Origin: UBA964 sp037444685
GTDB lineage: Bacteria > Pseudomonadota > Gammaproteobacteria > Steroidobacterales > Steroidobacteraceae
Direction: 5' to 3'
DNA length: 64,000 nucleotides
NCBI GenBank assembly: GCA_037444685.1
Contig: JBBILX010000009.1
Location: 62,001-126,000 of the forward strand
The position numbers were made by a program, and so were the translations under genes. Shown here one piece after another: positions 1 to 8,405 of this stretch. Under the pieces are notes generated by a model. The model was not told where the DNA came from and did no database searches. It was given only the letters and a program-made list of their open reading frames with translations. The first letter of the stretch is position 1, and each line of letters opens with the position of its first letter.

Positions 1-2
1 CC

Positions 3-107
3 CGGATCAAGGCGTTCACGAGCCTCCCGATCGCGTCTCTCGATCGCCTTCGACTGCAGCGTGCCGTCGAGGCGATCGGCCGCGACGAGCCGCCGCGGTT
101 CAACTGA
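3..107 (+). CDS. C-terminal end of an unidentified upstream gene (partial)
   Basis: An open frame enters from the left edge and stops with TGA at 105-107. The 34 visible residues are charged and end in DEPPRFN. I do not recognise a family from this short tail. It points the same way as phoU, with about 157 bp between them, so it may be an upstream neighbour rather than part of the same transcript. The frame shows high third-position G+C like its neighbours, which favours it being real coding sequence, but the product is unknown. Confidence 0.4.
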   Translation, partial: RIKAFTSLPIASLDRLRLQRAVEAIGRDEPPRFN

Positions 108-264
108 GTCCGAGAATCGCCGAGCTCGCCCGGGTCGATCGCGGGTCGGGTTCGTCGCCCCGCGCCGTTGCGATGCCGCTGTCGCCGGACACCGACGACC
201 CGGTCATGTGGCGGGTGAGGCCGATCGGCTATGATCGCCAGGGTCGTTCACCCAGAGACCTGGC

Positions 265-1020
265 ATGGAAAAAGCCGACCTCTCGCACCATATCGTGCGT
301 CGCTTCAACGAAGACCTCGAGCGCGTGCGCAATAAGGTGCTCGCCATGGGCGGCTTCGTCGAGCAGCAGCTCGCCAAGGCCGTGACCTCTCTGGTCGAGG
401 GCGACAGCGTCATGGGCGAGGCCGTGGCCCGTGACGACTACCAGGTCAACAGCATGGAAGTGTCGATCGACGAGGAGTGCTCGCGGATCCTGGCGACCCG
501 GGCGCCCACCGCCGGCGACCTGCGTGTGATCGTCGCGATCATCAAGGCCATCACCGATCTCGAGCGCATGGGCGACGAGTGCGAGAAGATCGGCTACATC
601 GCCTCGCGGCTGGCCGCACAGGAGCGCCCGGCCGACAGGTACCGTGAGATCAAGCACCTCGGTCGCATCGTCCAGGAGATGGTGCACGAGGCACTCGATG
701 CCTTCGCGCGCATGGACGCCGAGGCGGCGCTGCGCGTGGCGCGGCGCGACCGCCTCGTCGACGAGGAGTACGAGTCGATCCAGCGTCAGTCGATCACGTT
801 CATGATGGAGGATCCGCGCGCGATCCGCCGCGCGCTCGACGTGATGTGGATCGTACGCGCGCTCGAGCGGATAGGCGATCACGCCAAGAACATGTGCGAG
901 TACGTGATCTACATGGTTCATGGCAAGGACATCCGCCACATCCGGCTCGAAGACGTCGAGAGTGAGCTGCGCGGCGGTGCTGTGCCTGCGGGTGCGAGCC
1001 CTCAGGCTCGTGGCGGCTGA
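265..1020 (+). CDS. phoU: Phosphate signalling protein PhoU (first copy)
   Basis: 251-residue PhoU, the cytoplasmic two-repeat helical protein that couples the Pst transporter to the PhoR sensor and damps the phosphate regulon. Both repeats carry the family metal-binding motif form: around residues 95-105 (DLERMGDECEKI) and near residue 200 (ALERIGDHAKNM). The ATG at 265 gives the usual family length. A TATGAT at 230-235 could be a -10 box. It is not next to pst genes; those lie about 15 kb away with a second phoU, so this copy may have a separate role. The downstream dsbB starts just after its stop. Confidence 0.93.
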   Translation: MEKADLSHHIVRRFNEDLERVRNKVLAMGGFVEQQLAKAVTSLVEGDSVMGEAVARDDYQVNSMEVSIDEECSRILATRAPTAGDLRVIVAIIKAITDLERMGDECEKIGYIASRLAAQERPADRYREIKHLGRIVQEMVHEALDAFARMDAEAALRVARRDRLVDEEYESIQRQSITFMMEDPRAIRRALDVMWIVRALERIGDHAKNMCEYVIYMVHGKDIRHIRLEDVESELRGGAVPAGASPQARGG

Positions 1021-1042
1021 CGGCATCCGGGCGAGCGCATTC

Positions 1043-1564
1043 GTGTTCGGCCTCAGTCGGCGCGCCGTCAATGCAGGAGGCTTCCTGGCCTGCATCGCGA
1101 TGCTCGCCTATGCGGTTTTCGTTGCGGAGAGGATGCTCGGACTCGAGCCGTGTCCCCTCTGCATGTTCCAGCGCGTCGGTGTCGCGATCCTCGGTGCGGT
1201 ATTCCTACTGGCTGCTCTCCACGACCCGCGGGGACGCGCCGGTGCGCGCACCTACGCGGTGCTGTTGCCGGTGGCCGCGCTCATTCCCGCATACGTGGCA
1301 GGCCGGCACGTCTATATCCAGAGCCTGCCGGCCGGCAGCGTGCCATCCTGTGGGGCAACGCTGGACTACATGCTCGAAGTGTTCCCGCTGCTCGAGGTCG
1401 TCAAGCGCGTCCTGACCGGCGGCGGCGAGTGCGCCGTCGTCGACTGGTCCTTTCTCGGTCTGTCGATGCCGGCCTGGGTGCTGATCTGCGTCGTCGTGCT
1501 CGCGATCATCGGTGTCGTCGCCAACTGGAGCGTGCCACGGGATCCGGGCCCAAGATTCGCGTGA
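1043..1564 (+). CDS. dsbB: Disulfide bond formation protein DsbB
   Basis: Inner-membrane quinone reductase that re-oxidises periplasmic DsbA. With the GTG start at 1043 the protein is 173 residues and the four essential cysteines fall at 37/40 (EPCPLC), 103 (PSCG) and 130 (GEC), nearly matching the E. coli DsbB numbering. Four hydrophobic helices are visible. The open frame extends upstream into phoU, so GTG at 1010 is possible, but the shorter start fits family length. No dsbA is seen in the window. Identification is firm from the paired cysteines and membrane pattern. Confidence 0.9.
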   Translation: MFGLSRRAVNAGGFLACIAMLAYAVFVAERMLGLEPCPLCMFQRVGVAILGAVFLLAALHDPRGRAGARTYAVLLPVAALIPAYVAGRHVYIQSLPAGSVPSCGATLDYMLEVFPLLEVVKRVLTGGGECAVVDWSFLGLSMPAWVLICVVVLAIIGVVANWSVPRDPGPRFA

Positions 1565-1634
1565 AGTATTTCTCATAAAACTTTGATTTTAATAAGCTCG
1601 TAACATCCCGCGTGCAGACTCCAGTCAGGCCAGG
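1565..1634 (+). promoter_or_regulatory. AT-rich probable promoter region of the envelope operon
   Basis: This 70-bp gap is conspicuously AT-rich between about 1566 and 1606 in an otherwise GC-rich region. It contains TTGATT (1583-1588) and TAACAT (1601-1606), but their spacing is too short for a canonical sigma70 pair, so I do not assign a start site. It precedes a run of four overlapping genes (1635-5006) and is the only sizeable gap before them. Confidence 0.3.
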
Positions 1635-2513
1635 TTGCCGATCGGAGTGCCCGTGCACGCCGCCCTCAGTCGTCTGCTCCCCGCTGTTGTCGCGGCGCCC
1701 GAGGCCGCCTCCGGGCCCCCGCCGCGCTATGCGCTGCGCTCGCTGTTCATCTCGGACGTCCATCTCGGCTCGCGCGGCTGCCGCGCCGAATCCCTGCTCG
1801 CCCTGCTCGAGACCGTCAGGGTCGAGCAGCTCGTCGTCGTCGGCGACCTCATCGACTTCTGGAGCCTGCGGCGCGTCTTCCACTGGCCGTCGGCCCATAC
1901 GGCCGTGCTGCGACGCCTCCTCCAGCACTCACGCGAGGGCGCGCGTCTAGTCTACGTGCCGGGCAATCACGATGCCGAACTGCGGGAGTTCGTCGGCAGC
2001 GCGTTCGCGCGCGTGGAGATCCATCGCGACCACGTGCACCGGACGGCGCGCGGCGAGCGCTTGCTGGTCCTGCACGGCGACGAGTTCGATGGCGTGGTGC
2101 AGTGCGCCCCCTGGCTCGCCTCACTCGGTTCGCGCATCTACGATGCGACGCTCGCGCTGAATCGGCACTTCAACCGCCTGCGCGGGGCCATGGGCTACTC
2201 CTACTGGTCGCTGGCGAGCTACCTCAAGACCCGCGTGCCCAACGCTCGACAGTACATCGAGGCGTTCGAGCTGGCGGCCGTGCGCGAGGCGCGCCGGCGC
2301 GGTCTGGATGGCGTGATCTGCGGTCACATCCACCGTCCACGGCTGCGTGAGATCGACGGTCTGCTCTACTGCAATGACGGCGACTGGGTCGAGAGCTGCT
2401 CGGCGGTGGTCGAGGATCGGAACGGACGACTCGCGCTCTGGGATTGGGAACAGATCGCCAACGGCGTCGGAACGCGCGCAGCACCGGCCGAGGCGATGCC
2501 GTCAGCGGCATGA
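1635..2513 (+). CDS. Calcineurin-like metallophosphoesterase, LpxH-like (UDP-2,3-diacylglucosamine diphosphatase family)
   Basis: 292-residue metallophosphoesterase. Metal-binding motifs are in order: SDVHLG (D41, H43), GDLIDFW (about residue 75), GNHD (about 113), LHGDEFDG (about 150) and GHIHRP (about 233). It resembles the longer LpxH-like proteins that sit beside GT4 glycosyltransferases and are annotated as UDP-2,3-diacylglucosamine diphosphatases. The lipid A genes of this genome are 35 kb away and include no other lpxH in view, so this could be the functional enzyme. TTG at 1635 is assumed as start; in-frame GTG codons at 1647 and 1653 are alternatives. It overlaps the next gene by ATGA. 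Confidence 0.8.
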   Translation: MPIGVPVHAALSRLLPAVVAAPEAASGPPPRYALRSLFISDVHLGSRGCRAESLLALLETVRVEQLVVVGDLIDFWSLRRVFHWPSAHTAVLRRLLQHSREGARLVYVPGNHDAELREFVGSAFARVEIHRDHVHRTARGERLLVLHGDEFDGVVQCAPWLASLGSRIYDATLALNRHFNRLRGAMGYSYWSLASYLKTRVPNARQYIEAFELAAVREARRRGLDGVICGHIHRPRLREIDGLLYCNDGDWVESCSAVVEDRNGRLALWDWEQIANGVGTRAAPAEAMPSAA

Positions 2514-3250
2514 TGCAGCGGTCGGTCCGTACTGCCGGCATCGTTTGCGAGTCGAGTCTGGTGCTGATCCTCGCGCTCTCGGCGGCCGGGCCGCTGCCGG
2601 GCGCGGAACTCGTCGAAGGCGAGGCGCATGCCGACCCCGGCGCGGCCGCCGTGGCCGCTTACCGGTTCCGGGTCGAGCGTTGCGCGAGTACGCTGCGCAG
2701 CGAGTGGCGCTCGGCGGCCGGTGAACTGCTCGCCTGGGACGAGGTGCAGCTTGCTGATGGGCGACTGCTGCGCTATCGGCTGGTCCGTCCGAACCTCGGC
2801 CAGGACATCACGCGCACGGGGCCGGCGGCGACCGACGACGCGTCGTCGGGGACCCCGTTGCTCGCCGGGCCGATGCTGATCGACTACGCGCGGCGCGTGC
2901 TGCCGACGCTGCGCTCCGGTGAGGCGCCGCGGCTTCGCTACCTGATCGCCGAGAGCGGCATGCTGCTGCCCCTGCGACTGCGGCTGGGCCGGCAGACGGC
3001 GGATCGGACCGCGGTGATCGTGGAGGCCGCACAGCCCTGGCTCCGGCCGGTCGTTCCGCGAGCGACGCTCGAGTTCGATGCCGCGATGCGCTTCGTCGGC
3101 ATGGAGGGCCAGATACTCCCGCAGCGCGGGTCGGCGCAGCGCCCGGAGCCCATCGCCGCGCGGGTCCGCGTGCTCTCGAGCGGTGCGACACCGGCCTGTC
3201 ACAATTCACCAGTACTCTATAGCCAGCAAGGAGTTGACAGAGGTTCCTGA
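2510..3250 (+). CDS. Unknown protein with an N-terminal hydrophobic (signal-like) segment
   Basis: 246 residues starting at ATG 2510, which overlaps the stop of the phosphoesterase (ATGA). Residues 8-30 form a hydrophobic stretch ending near PGAELVEG, consistent with a signal peptide or single membrane anchor. The remainder looks like a soluble, beta-rich domain with many Arg and Leu; there are few cysteines and no catalytic motif I can name. It ends one base into the next gene, so it belongs to the same operon as the glycosyltransferase and PAP2 phosphatase. A role in envelope lipid or glycolipid handling is inferred only from context. Confidence 0.7.
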   Translation: MMQRSVRTAGIVCESSLVLILALSAAGPLPGAELVEGEAHADPGAAAVAAYRFRVERCASTLRSEWRSAAGELLAWDEVQLADGRLLRYRLVRPNLGQDITRTGPAATDDASSGTPLLAGPMLIDYARRVLPTLRSGEAPRLRYLIAESGMLLPLRLRLGRQTADRTAVIVEAAQPWLRPVVPRATLEFDAAMRFVGMEGQILPQRGSAQRPEPIAARVRVLSSGATPACHNSPVLYSQQGVDRGS

Positions 3251-4473
3251 TGCGGATTCTGATGGTCTCGGACGTCTACTTCCCGCGCGTCAACGGGGTG
3301 TCGACGTCGATCCGGACCTTCCGCGAAGACCTCGAGGCGCTCGGTCATGAGGTCCTTCTTTTGGCGCCTGACTATCCGCTGCGCGCGGAAGACGACGATC
3401 CGCGGATCCTGCGGATCGCCTCTCGGACGGTGCCGCGCGACCCCGAAGACCGTCTGATGAGTCGCGCAGCGCTGCGACGCGAGACCGCCGCTCTCGCGCC
3501 GGGCGCGGTCGATCTCGTGCACATCCAGACGCCGTTCGTCGCCCACTACGCCGGTCTCGAGCTCGCGCGGCGGCTGCGCGTGCCGGTCGTCGAGAGCTAT
3601 CACACCTATTTCGAGCACTACCTCTACCATTACGTGCCGGCGCTGCCGGCTGCATGGCTCAAGGCGCTCGCGCGGCGCTTCACGGTGTCGCAGTGCCACG
3701 CCGTGGATACCGTTATCTCGCCCTCGAGGGCGATGGCCGCGGCGCTGGGGGCCTACGGCGTCAGAACACCGATCGAGGTGCTGCCCACCGGGCTCGACGC
3801 CGGCAGGTTTCGTCGCGGCGACGGCGCGCGTTTCCGCGCCGCCCGCGGGGTCGCGCCCGACCGGCCGGTCGCGCTGTTCGTCGGGCGCGTCGCGCACGAG
3901 AAGAACATCGATTTCCTGATCGGCCTGCTGCCGGCGCTGCGCGAACGCGTGCCGGACGTTCTCTTCGTCCTGGCTGGCGAGGGGCCGGCCGCCGCGCACT
4001 GCCGCGACCTCGTCCGCAGGCTCGGCGTCGCGGCCCAGGTGAAGTTCGTCGGCAACATGGATCGTGACACCGAACTGCTCGACTGTTACGCCGCAGCCGA
4101 CGTCTTCACATTCGCTTCGCGCACCGAGACCCAGGGTCTCGTGCTGCTCGAGGCCCTGGCGCAGGGCACGCCGGTGGTCTCGACGGCCGTGATGGGGACG
4201 GCCGAAGTGCTCGCCGGCGCGCAGGGCGCCTTGGTCGTGCCCGAGGAGCCGGTGGCCTTCATCGCTGCGGTGGAGCGTGTGCTACGCGATGGTTCGCTGC
4301 GCGCCACGCTGTCGAAGCGTGCCCGCGAGGACGCCGCGCGCTGGTCCTCGCGGGCGATGGCGCAAAGGCTCGTCTCCCTGTACGAATCCGTGACGAAGGA
4401 CCGGCCCGTCACGGCCTCTTCATCCGACGGTCATGCGGTTGTCGCGCAGCGGACCGAGGATCAGCCGGCATGA
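3250..4473 (+). CDS. Glycosyltransferase family 4 (GT-B fold), alpha-mannosyltransferase-like
   Basis: 407-residue retaining glycosyltransferase. The N-terminal GT4 domain begins MRILMVSDVYFPRVNGVSTS, the Gly-rich acceptor loop typical of PimB/MgtA-type mannosyltransferases. The C-terminal donor domain shows LFVGRVAHEKN (about residue 215) and the EX7E motif ETQGLVLLE (about 292-300). The donor is a nucleotide sugar and the acceptor probably a lipid, but neither is fixed by sequence. It overlaps the upstream and downstream genes by a few bases, which implies translational coupling with the phosphoesterase and the PAP2 phosphatase. Confidence 0.88.
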   Translation: MRILMVSDVYFPRVNGVSTSIRTFREDLEALGHEVLLLAPDYPLRAEDDDPRILRIASRTVPRDPEDRLMSRAALRRETAALAPGAVDLVHIQTPFVAHYAGLELARRLRVPVVESYHTYFEHYLYHYVPALPAAWLKALARRFTVSQCHAVDTVISPSRAMAAALGAYGVRTPIEVLPTGLDAGRFRRGDGARFRAARGVAPDRPVALFVGRVAHEKNIDFLIGLLPALRERVPDVLFVLAGEGPAAAHCRDLVRRLGVAAQVKFVGNMDRDTELLDCYAAADVFTFASRTETQGLVLLEALAQGTPVVSTAVMGTAEVLAGAQGALVVPEEPVAFIAAVERVLRDGSLRATLSKRAREDAARWSSRAMAQRLVSLYESVTKDRPVTASSSDGHAVVAQRTEDQPA

Positions 4474-5006
4474 CGCTGGACGCGCTTTTCAACCGTGCCG
4501 ACCGGATCGAGGGCCGCGTCTGCCTGTTCGCCAACGCAGCGGCCCAGCGGCGTGCGCTGCGCGCACTGTTCAAGTCGGTCAGTCGGCTCGGCGACGGCGT
4601 GTTCTGGTATGTGCTCATGGCGCTGATGCCGCTGATCGAACCCGAGAGGGGCTGGCTCATCGCCGCGCAGATGTTGGCCACCGGCGGCGTCGGGCTCGCC
4701 ACGTACAAGCTGCTCAAGAGGAAACTGGTCCGCGAGCGGCCTTTCATCGGCCTGATCGGCATCGAGTGCGTCATGCCGCCGCTGGACCGGTACAGCTTCC
4801 CGTCGGGCCACACGCTGCACGCGGTGCTGTTCACGGTGATCGCCGTCTCGCACGTGCCTGCTCTCGCCGTGGCGTTGGTGCCCTTTGCCGCGCTCGTCGC
4901 GATGTCGCGCGTCGTGCTCGGTCTGCACTATCCTTCGGACGTGCTGGTCGGCGCCGCGCTCGGCGCTTCCTTCGCGGTCGGCAGCAACCTGCTGTTCGCT
5001 GCCTGA
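4470..5006 (+). CDS. PAP2-family membrane phosphatase
   Basis: 178-residue integral membrane phosphatase of the type 2 phosphatidic acid phosphatase superfamily. All three signature motifs are present: KLVRERPF (KX6RP, about residues 87-94), PSGH (about 111-114) and SRVVLGLHYPSD (SRX5HX3D, about 149-160). Hydrophobic helices surround them. Such enzymes dephosphorylate lipid phosphates such as undecaprenyl-PP or phosphatidylglycerol-P at the outer face of the inner membrane. It is last in the operon beginning at 1635 and overlaps the glycosyltransferase by four bases, suggesting a joint role in glycolipid metabolism. Confidence 0.9.
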   Translation: MTLDALFNRADRIEGRVCLFANAAAQRRALRALFKSVSRLGDGVFWYVLMALMPLIEPERGWLIAAQMLATGGVGLATYKLLKRKLVRERPFIGLIGIECVMPPLDRYSFPSGHTLHAVLFTVIAVSHVPALAVALVPFAALVAMSRVVLGLHYPSDVLVGAALGASFAVGSNLLFAA

Positions 5007-5017
5007 GACAGGCCAGC

Positions 5018-6145
5018 TCAGGCCAGCAGCTGGCGCAGCATCCGGTAGTAGATCTCGTGCAGCGTGTCGATCTCGGCGACGCGCACGCACTCATTGACCT
5101 TGTGGATCGTCGCGTTGACGACACCGATCTCGACGACCTGGGCGCCCATCGGGGCGATGAAGCGGCCGTCGGACGTGCCGCCACCGGTCGACAGCGACGG
5201 TTTGCGGCCCGTCACCTCCTCGATGGCCGCGATGGCGGCGTTCGATAGCGGGCCCGGCGCGGTGTAGAACGGCTCGCCCGACAGGTACCACTCGAGGGTA
5301 TAGCGGATGCCGTGCTTGCGCAGGATGCCCTCGACGGTCTCCTTCAGGCGGTCGATCGTCTGCACGGGCGAGTAGCGCAGATTGAAGCGCGCCTTGAGCT
5401 CCCCGGGGATCACGTTCGGTGCACCCGTGCCGGCGTTGAGGTTCGAGATCTGGAAGGTCGTGGGCTGGAAATGCTCGTTGCCCTCGTCCCAGCGTCGGGC
5501 TGTCAGTTCGGCGAGCGCCGGCGCGAGCATGTGCACCGGGTTCTCGGCCAGCTGCGGGTAGGCGACATGGCCCTGCACCCCGTGGACCGTCAGACGGCCC
5601 GACAGCGAGCCGCGCCGGCCGATCTTGATCGTGTCGCCGATCTCGCGCTCGCTCGACGGTTCACCGACGATGCACCAGTCGATGCGCTCGTGGCGCGCGT
5701 TGAGGGTCTCGACGACCCGCTTGGTGCCGTCGACCGAGGGCCCCTCCTCGTCGCTCGTGATCAGGAAGGCGATCGAGCCCCTGTGGCGGGGATGGTCGCG
5801 GACGAAGGCCTCCGCCGCCGTGATCATGGCCGCGAGACCGCTCTTCATGTCGGCCGCGCCGCGCCCGTAGAGGATGCCATCGCGGATCACGGGCTCGAAG
5901 GGATTGCTGCGCCACTCCTCGAGCGGGCCCGTCGGCACGACGTCCGTGTGGCCCGCGAAGCAGAGCACGGGGCCCTCGCTGCCGCGCTTGGCCCAGAGGT
6001 TGTCGACATTGCCGTAACGCAGCGATTCGACCTCGAAACCCAGCGCCACGAGCCTGTCGCTCATGACCTGCTGGCAGCCGGCGTCGGCGGGAGTGACGGA
6101 GTTGCGCGCGATCAGGTCGAGCGTCAGGTCGAGCGTGGCGGACAT
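5018..6145 (-). CDS. dapE: Succinyl-diaminopimelate desuccinylase
   Basis: 375-residue M20-family di-zinc amidohydrolase that releases L,L-diaminopimelate for lysine and peptidoglycan. The motif GHTDVVPTG (about residues 67-75), the bridging Asp in GRGAADMKSG (about 100), the Glu pair in TSDEEGPSVDGT (about 134-135) and the late GGTSDGRF are all seen. The start is the ATG at 6145 (MSATLDLT); the frame runs upstream without family-like sequence. It is convergent with the PAP2 gene. Its pathway partners dapD and dapC are 14 kb away on the same strand, separated by the phosphate block. Confidence 0.95.
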   Translation of the reverse strand: MSATLDLTLDLIARNSVTPADAGCQQVMSDRLVALGFEVESLRYGNVDNLWAKRGSEGPVLCFAGHTDVVPTGPLEEWRSNPFEPVIRDGILYGRGAADMKSGLAAMITAAEAFVRDHPRHRGSIAFLITSDEEGPSVDGTKRVVETLNARHERIDWCIVGEPSSEREIGDTIKIGRRGSLSGRLTVHGVQGHVAYPQLAENPVHMLAPALAELTARRWDEGNEHFQPTTFQISNLNAGTGAPNVIPGELKARFNLRYSPVQTIDRLKETVEGILRKHGIRYTLEWYLSGEPFYTAPGPLSNAAIAAIEEVTGRKPSLSTGGGTSDGRFIAPMGAQVVEIGVVNATIHKVNECVRVAEIDTLHEIYYRMLRQLLA

Positions 6146-6259
6146 CGTGGGTGCGGGAGCTCCGTGGGTAGCGGCCGGCGAAATTCGCGCGTTTATAGGG
6201 CCGCCGGCCGCGCACTGCAAGGCCTTTCTTTACCGGCGGCGCCGGTCGGCATCGCGTCG

Positions 6260-6288
6260 CCGACACGAAACCTTCACGGAAGCTTCAT
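6260..6288 (+). promoter_or_regulatory. Probable PhoB box upstream of pstS copy 1
   Basis: Three heptamers at 11-bp spacing: CCGACAC (6260-6266), CCTTCAC (6271-6277) and GCTTCAT (6282-6288), separated by GAAA and GGAA. This is a degenerate version of the arrangement found before pstS copy 2 and follows the known PhoB direct-repeat layout of 7 bp plus a 4-bp AT-rich spacer. It ends 45 bp before the pstS start. Confidence 0.55.
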
Positions 6289-6333
6289 CGGTGCGGCCTA
6301 GCCTGCCTGTGGGCCACTGTCGAGGAACCCGCC

Positions 6334-7431
6334 ATGAATGCCATCCGTCCGCTTGTCGCCGCATCCGTCCTGTCGATCGCAGCACTCGCCGCCCCGGGTT
6401 CGGCGGTGCAGGCGCAGGTAGCGCGGGACACGATTTCGGTGGTGGGGTCGTCGACGGTGTATCCGTTTACGACGACGGTGGCGGAGCAGTTTGGGCGTCA
6501 GGGGCGGTTCAAGACGCCGAAGGTGGAGAGCACGGGGACGGGCGGCGGGATCAAGCTGTTCTGCAACGGAGTGGGGGTGCAGCACCCGGACGTGGCGAAC
6601 GCGTCGCGGCGGATGAACGCCAGCGAGCTCGACAGCTGCCGCAAGAACGGGGTGACGGAGGTCATCGAGATCAAGATCGGCTTCGACGGCCTGACGGTGG
6701 CCGAGAACAAGCGCGGTCCGTCATTTGGGCTGACGCGCCGCGAGGTGTATCTGGCGCTGGCGAGGCAGGTGCCGGATCCGGCGAATCCGACGGCGCTGAT
6801 TGCCAATCCGTACCGGACCTGGAAGGACCTCAATCCGAAGCTGCCGGCGATCCGGATCGAGGTGCTCGGGCCGCCGCCGACCTCGGGGACGCGCGACTCG
6901 CTGCACGAGCTGTACATGGAGGCGGGCTGCCGCAGCTATGCGTGGATCGATCAGTTGCGCAAGGTCGACGAGAAGCGCTTCAAGCGGATCTGCCACACGC
7001 TGCGCGAGGACGGGGCGTACATCGAGGCGGGCGAGAACGACAATCTGATCGTGCAGAAGCTCGAGGCGAATCCGAATGCGCTGGGGATCTTCGGCTTCAG
7101 CTTCCTCGAGGAGAACCTCGACAAGCTGCGGGGGCTGAAGATCGACGGGGTGGAGCCGACCTTCGAGAGCATCGCCGAGGGCCGCTTCCCGGCTGCCCGT
7201 CCGCTCTACGTGTACGTGAAGAAGGCGCACCTCGGCGTGATCCCGGGGCTCAAGGAGTTCATGGAGGAGTACGTCAGCGACCGGGCGATCGGCGAGGACG
7301 GCTACCTGACCGACCGCGGCCTCGTCGCCCTGCCCAAAACCGAACTCAACAAAGTCCGCGCCGACGTGCGCACACAGCGCAGCCTCTGGCACGGGGCGCT
7401 CGAGGCACCCGTGGCAGATCCGAACTCCTGA
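6334..7431 (+). CDS. pstS: Phosphate ABC transporter substrate-binding protein PstS, copy 1
   Basis: 365-residue periplasmic phosphate-binding protein with a signal peptide (residues 1-28, ending AVQAQ). Phosphate-contact motifs are GSSTVYPF near the mature N terminus, STGTGGGIKLFC and PPTSGTRDS. The 329 codons from residue 18 to 346 are nucleotide-identical to the second pstS at 12791; only the first 17 codons and the C-terminal tail (here ending VADPNS) differ. It is not next to the permease genes; instead a 2OG-Fe(II) oxygenase follows 44 bp later. Codon use in the block is rich in GGG glycine codons compared with neighbours. A degenerate PhoB box lies upstream. Confidence 0.93.
   Translation: MNAIRPLVAASVLSIAALAAPGSAVQAQVARDTISVVGSSTVYPFTTTVAEQFGRQGRFKTPKVESTGTGGGIKLFCNGVGVQHPDVANASRRMNASELDSCRKNGVTEVIEIKIGFDGLTVAENKRGPSFGLTRREVYLALARQVPDPANPTALIANPYRTWKDLNPKLPAIRIEVLGPPPTSGTRDSLHELYMEAGCRSYAWIDQLRKVDEKRFKRICHTLREDGAYIEAGENDNLIVQKLEANPNALGIFGFSFLEENLDKLRGLKIDGVEPTFESIAEGRFPAARPLYVYVKKAHLGVIPGLKEFMEEYVSDRAIGEDGYLTDRGLVALPKTELNKVRADVRTQRSLWHGALEAPVADPNS
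6385..7371 (+). repeat. 987-bp exact direct repeat, copy 1
   Basis: Identical to 12842-13828 (offset 6457) as far as I can read, including identical translations in the other frames. It starts at codon 18 and ends at codon 346 of pstS copy 1. Flanking bases differ at once on both sides (A at 6384 against G at 12841; A at 7372 against G at 13829). Confidence 0.92.
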
Positions 7432-7475
7432 GCTTCTGTTCGGAGTACGCGGCGAGCGTTACGCTTGGCCGGCTT

Positions 7476-8372
7476 ATGGGGCCGGGAGTCGACAGGGGTT
7501 CGGAGGCGCAGTCGGTCGTCGGTGAGCGAACCGCGGTTCCGGAGGACCTCCGTGAACCGATCATTGCTGCGGCGCTCCGGGGGAAGGCGCCCGAGGCGCT
7601 GCTCACGCCTTTGCTCGAGCGAGGCTGGAGCGACGTGGAGGCGGCCGCCGCCATTGACGCACTGCTCCGCTCGCATCTCGAGTCACACGCCCGCGCCCAC
7701 GACCTGCCATTGCCAAAGCGGGTGCCCGCGCCGGCCGGGCTGAACGACCGCCCGGTCATCGACGCCGGCGATCGGCGTGTGCACGTACTCGCCAGTCTGC
7801 TCCATCCGCGGGTGATCGTCTTCGGCGACCTGCTCAGCGCGCGCGAGTGCGAGGCCCTGATCGAGGCGGCGCGGCCGCGGCTGCGGCGCTCGACGGTAGT
7901 CGACCCGGTCACGGGTGGCGATCAGGCGCACGAGGCGCGCACGAGCTACGGCGCGGGCTTCCAGCGTGGCGAGACCGAACTCTGCCGGCGCATCGAACAG
8001 CGCATCGCAAGGCTGCTCGACTGGCCGGTCGACCACGGCGAAGGACTGCAGATCCTGCGCTATGCGGTCGGCGCGCAGTACCTGCCACACTACGACTATT
8101 TCGATCCGGCCGCGCCCGGCAACGCCCTGCAGCTCGCGCGCGGCGGTCAGCGCGTGGCGACGCTGGTGATCTATCTGAGCACGCCGGAGTCGGGTGGGGC
8201 CACGCTGTTCCCGGAGGCGCACCTCGAGGTCGCGGCGATCCGCGGCAACGCGGTGTTCTTCAGTTACGACCGGCCACATCCGATGACGAAGACGCTGCAC
8301 GGCGGCGCGCCCGTCCGTGCCGGCGAGAAGTGGATCGCGACCAAGTGGCTGCGCGAGGGCGTGCACCGCTGA
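7476..8372 (+). CDS. 2-oxoglutarate/Fe(II)-dependent oxygenase, prolyl 4-hydroxylase-like
   Basis: 298 residues with a P4H-type double-stranded beta-helix domain in the C-terminal two-thirds. The iron ligands are in HYDYFD (H and D near residues 205-207) and the distal His in HPMTKTLHGG (about 272); the 2-oxoglutarate-binding basic residue is in the KWIATKW segment (about 287). Residues 1-100 form a predicted helical leader without a recognised motif. ATG 7476 is the chosen start. It lies 44 bp after pstS copy 1 on the same strand and so may be co-transcribed under phosphate control. The substrate is unknown; free proline, a protein prolyl residue or a small molecule are all possible. Confidence 0.85.
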   Translation: MGPGVDRGSEAQSVVGERTAVPEDLREPIIAAALRGKAPEALLTPLLERGWSDVEAAAAIDALLRSHLESHARAHDLPLPKRVPAPAGLNDRPVIDAGDRRVHVLASLLHPRVIVFGDLLSARECEALIEAARPRLRRSTVVDPVTGGDQAHEARTSYGAGFQRGETELCRRIEQRIARLLDWPVDHGEGLQILRYAVGAQYLPHYDYFDPAAPGNALQLARGGQRVATLVIYLSTPESGGATLFPEAHLEVAAIRGNAVFFSYDRPHPMTKTLHGGAPVRAGEKWIATKWLREGVHR

Positions 8373-8405
8373 GCCGCAGCCCGAGCGGTGCCGCACAGCG
8401 CGGGT

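Noticed and set aside
6063..8372. A 769-residue plus-strand open frame
   Set aside because: Its first two-thirds lie in another frame of pstS copy 1; only the part from ATG 7476 resembles a protein family (2OG-Fe(II) oxygenase).
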